Assembly: GCF_030269925.1 (NCBI RefSeq)
Contig: NC_085130.1
Span: 3,794,501-3,858,500, forward strand
DNA: 64,000 nt
Reading direction: 5' to 3'
DNA from: Bombyx mori
Taxonomy: Eukaryota > Arthropoda > Insecta > Lepidoptera > Bombycidae
Part shown: positions 61,762-64,000 of the stretch, piece by piece
Layout: every line of letters starts with the position of its first letter
Position numbering within the stretch: position 1 is the stretch's first letter
Notes under the pieces: model-generated
What the model saw: only the letters and a program-made list of their open reading frames with translations
Databases searched by the model: none
Told to the model about the DNA's origin: nothing
Made by a program: the position numbers and the translations under genes

Positions 61762-62081
61762 CTGTAAAAGAAAATTAGAAATATAGAACTATGCAAATCA
61801 ACTATGTATGCAATTCCTAATTTGTACCAACTTACTAATGTTAAAAAGTTTATTCTTAATATTATTATTTATGAAAAGGCAAATGTTAGAAGTAATAATT
61901 ACCGGTTTCATTAAATTTCTAGTTGTTTTGTAAATGAGTATGGGGCATTCAGCATGGCTTGCAGCACATTAGCAAGGGCATGAGCATTGCCAAGGCACTG
62001 CTTATCTAACTAAATATTGGTTGTGCCTAAAGTTTTCACATACAATTTTTACCAAAGGCCAGATCCATCCTCAATACTTAC
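61762..62081 (-). other. Intron of the F-box gene (predicted, 320 bp)
   Basis: Donor GTAAGT at 62,081-62,076 and acceptor ACAG ending at 61,762, phase 0. AT-rich compared with the exons. No repeat inserted in it. Confidence 0.75.
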
Positions 62082-63206
62082 ATAAGGAAAGAAATCTATT
62101 TCCAACAACAGAATCTCAAAGAATGTTGCAGCCACAATAACTGGTCCAGACTTTCTTTCACACACATCCAATTGCACAGCAAACTTTCCGTCTGGTAACT
62201 CTGATAGTTTCTCGAATATCGGCTTTGTGGCCTTCTTTTGACTGGACAACCGATATAACAAGATTTCTCCAGCTCTTGTACCAATCAAAACAAAGTCTCC
62301 ATAAAAGAATAGGGCTGTGATCGGTGGAAAATCCAAATATAAATGTCGGTATTTGTCTGTTTCAATCTTGAATAAATTTCTTGAGTAACATACAAAGTTT
62401 TTATCATTAATTGGACATATATGTTTTATTTGTTTTATCCATTCTGGGGGGCAGTTTAAAGGTCTCACATTGACAGTGAGATCTTTAGATATGTTTACTA
62501 TTTTACCGCAGTCTGTAAATACATGAATCGTACAATCGCTGTACTGCAATGCTTTGATATCATAATTACAGTGCAAAATCAATTTTGATGATAAATTATG
62601 AAAACTTAAATCACATTTGTATATGTCCCGGTTATTGTAGAAATACAGTTCCTCTCCGTGTAGTACGAAATCATCAGCATAGAAGAACGCTTCAGACATA
62701 TTTTCTTGATCTTCAACGGTTTTCTGAACAAAGATACCGGACTTCACTAATACAACACTGACATGGTCGTTGTTTGCTATTTTAAGGCAGTTCCTCTCTG
62801 GAACCGCGACAGGTATATACTTTAAGTTATTCATATCGTACAGCACTACTCCTCTAGTGTCTTTTAGGGGTAGTACTCCGTAATCGATGCCTAGGGCATG
62901 GGATTTATCATTCAAACTGAATTTGTAGAATTCACGAATATTTATCTCGTACGACATAACATTCGACCAAGTTTTAATATTTTTATATAAATGATACCAT
63001 CTCGTGTCATTTCCGCAACGTTTTCTGGCGATCCTCGAGGGATACTTGTATTCTTTTCTGCAAATTTTTTCCCATAGCAAATCCACATCGTCTATAATTT
63101 CTTTCCATTTTTTACACACTCTCCGACACTTACCTAGGGTCGTGCCATCAGTTTTAACTAGTATTTCTACGAGAGTTTCTACTGGTAGACAGTGTATATC
63201 AGTCAT
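62082..63206 (-). CDS. F-box protein gene, first coding exon
   Basis: 375 codons from an ATG in good context (AAAGGAAATGA), with an in-frame TAA 45 bases upstream (63,252-63,254) confirming the start. The N-terminal F-box spans about residues 4-48 (CLPVETLVEILVKTDGTTLG, CRRVCKKWKEIIDD, LLWEKICRKEY), the motif that binds Skp1 in SCF ubiquitin ligases. The remainder (about 80-375) alternates short beta-strand blocks (VVLYDMNNLKYIPVAVPE, ELYFYNNRDIYKCDLS, FVLIGTRAGEILLYRLS), suggesting a beta-propeller substrate-binding domain, although WD signatures are weak. The likely role is to recognise a target protein for ubiquitination; the target is unknown. This is the only convincing host gene here. 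Ortholog not assigned. Confidence 0.9.
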
Positions 63207-63295
63207 TTCCTTTAATAAAAACTCAAGTATGAGTCTCAGTGAAGAGCTTTTTTAGAAAACGGTAACATATTTTCACAATTATATTTTATATACGT
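63207..63295 (-). promoter_or_regulatory. F-box gene 5' UTR and possible TATA box
   Basis: TATAAAAT on the minus strand at 63,290-63,283 lies about 80 bases before the ATG. No clear initiator stands at the right distance, so the box may be chance in AT-rich DNA. Confidence 0.3.
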
Positions 63296-63580
63296 ACAAT
63301 GTTTATAGCACCTAAGTACTGCGTTATTAGGTAATTGATTGTTTTTTCTAAATCATATTTCAATGTTTACAATTTTATCATTTGACCGATAGACTCGTGA
63401 TTTTGACGTTCATTGTCAAAATGTTGGTAGTTCTGATTTAATTCGTTCTGAAACTTAATCCGACGACTATCACTGTAACCCAGTTTCATACTTCAATGTC
63501 GTAACCATACTTTGCTAATTACTTTTCTAATTGCTAATAATCTTCAACATTGACAGCTATTATGAGATTTTTATAGTTGA
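63296..63580. other. No gene seen; upstream of the F-box gene
   Basis: AT-rich, no repeats recognised. Confidence 0.5.
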
Positions 63581-64000
63581 CTAGCTGACCCGGCAAACGT
63601 TGTGTTGCCTTAAATAAGATTTCTAGGGAAATTCTACTGTAGAAAAAAAAACCTCATTTAACCACATAATACCTCATTATAAACAAAAAAAAAAATATCC
63701 AAAAAATAAAAATAAAAAATAAATGTTTGGGGTGGACAACCCGTTTCACTTAGGGGTATGAAAAATAGATAGTAGCCGATTCTCAGACCTACTGAACATA
63801 CTATTGATACACAAATAAAACCAAAAAAACATGGCTGAAAAAGGTATAGTATTGTATAGCTCTCAAATATATTAAGTGTATAATCTATGATGTATAGTGA
63901 GTAAGTAAGACAGGAGACCGGCTTCGTCCTCATCCCTACTACGTGATGTTTGCTGGATGAGTGGTGACTCCTGGCGGGGATCAATTGATAGTTGATTAGT
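63581..64000 (-). mobile_element. Helitron, 3' part, cut by window edge
   Basis: On the minus strand it ends CGTTTGCCGGGTCAGCTAG|T, the typical 3' end of a lepidopteran Helitron family. The interior is A-rich, and a 108-codon minus-strand frame (63,658-63,984) is not recognisable. The 5' end lies beyond the window. Confidence 0.65.

Noticed and set aside
63658..63984. A 108-codon minus-strand frame near the right edge
   Set aside because: Lies inside a Helitron-like sequence, is dominated by aromatic and hydrophobic residues from A/T-rich DNA, and has no known motif.

Overview
The window is transposon-dense insect DNA, almost certainly from a silk moth of the genus Bombyx. The main reason is the very abundant repeat that has a tRNA-like head and ends in GCAATAAAA, which I recognise as the Bombyx SINE Bm1 (more than twenty whole or partial copies). 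Lepidopteran-type Helitrons, Jockey, R1-clade, RTE and CR1-like LINEs, maT-type mariner and tRNA-SINE pieces support this. Single-copy background is AT-rich; the LINE coding blocks at 12-18.9 kb and 56.4-58.3 kb stand out as GC-rich islands.

Layout. 0-10 kb: an R1-clade RT fragment at the left edge, Jockey 3' ends, five LTRs or LTR pieces of one retrotransposon family, and Helitrons. 10-19.7 kb: a dead maT/mariner transposase gene split by three insertions. These are a Helitron (itself holding an RTE 3' end with a 12-bp target duplication), a complete ~7-kb R1-clade LINE with two intact ORFs joined by an overlapping TAATG stop-start, and a short second copy of that LINE in the same target sequence. 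20-34.8 kb: Bm1 copies, Helitrons, a foldback MITE family, a 350-bp inverted repeat pair and GA-rich microsatellites. 34.8-39.3 kb: a second two-ORF LINE (CR1/L2/Daphne-like, minus strand), also open throughout. 39.5-56.3 kb: mostly fragments, with several small tandem duplications, a Bm1 carrying a new perfect hairpin, and a 34-bp perfect inverted repeat. 56.4-58.5 kb: a 5'-truncated Jockey LINE whose 627-codon RT frame is still open. 58.8-61.1 kb: LINE remnants, MITEs and a mariner deletion derivative. 61.6-63.2 kb: the one convincing host gene, an F-box protein gene on the minus strand with a short last exon. The right edge is another Helitron.

Functionally the window is one host gene (probably a substrate receptor of an SCF ubiquitin ligase) beside a long accumulation of mobile DNA. 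Three LINE reading frames (R1-clade, CR1-like, Jockey) are intact enough to suggest recent insertion. No CRISPR array, rRNA gene or convincing free-standing tRNA gene was seen. All repeat identities come from reading and cross-comparing copies inside the window; no database search was run, and most fragment boundaries are good to about 5-20 bases unless a target duplication or restored reading frame fixes them.
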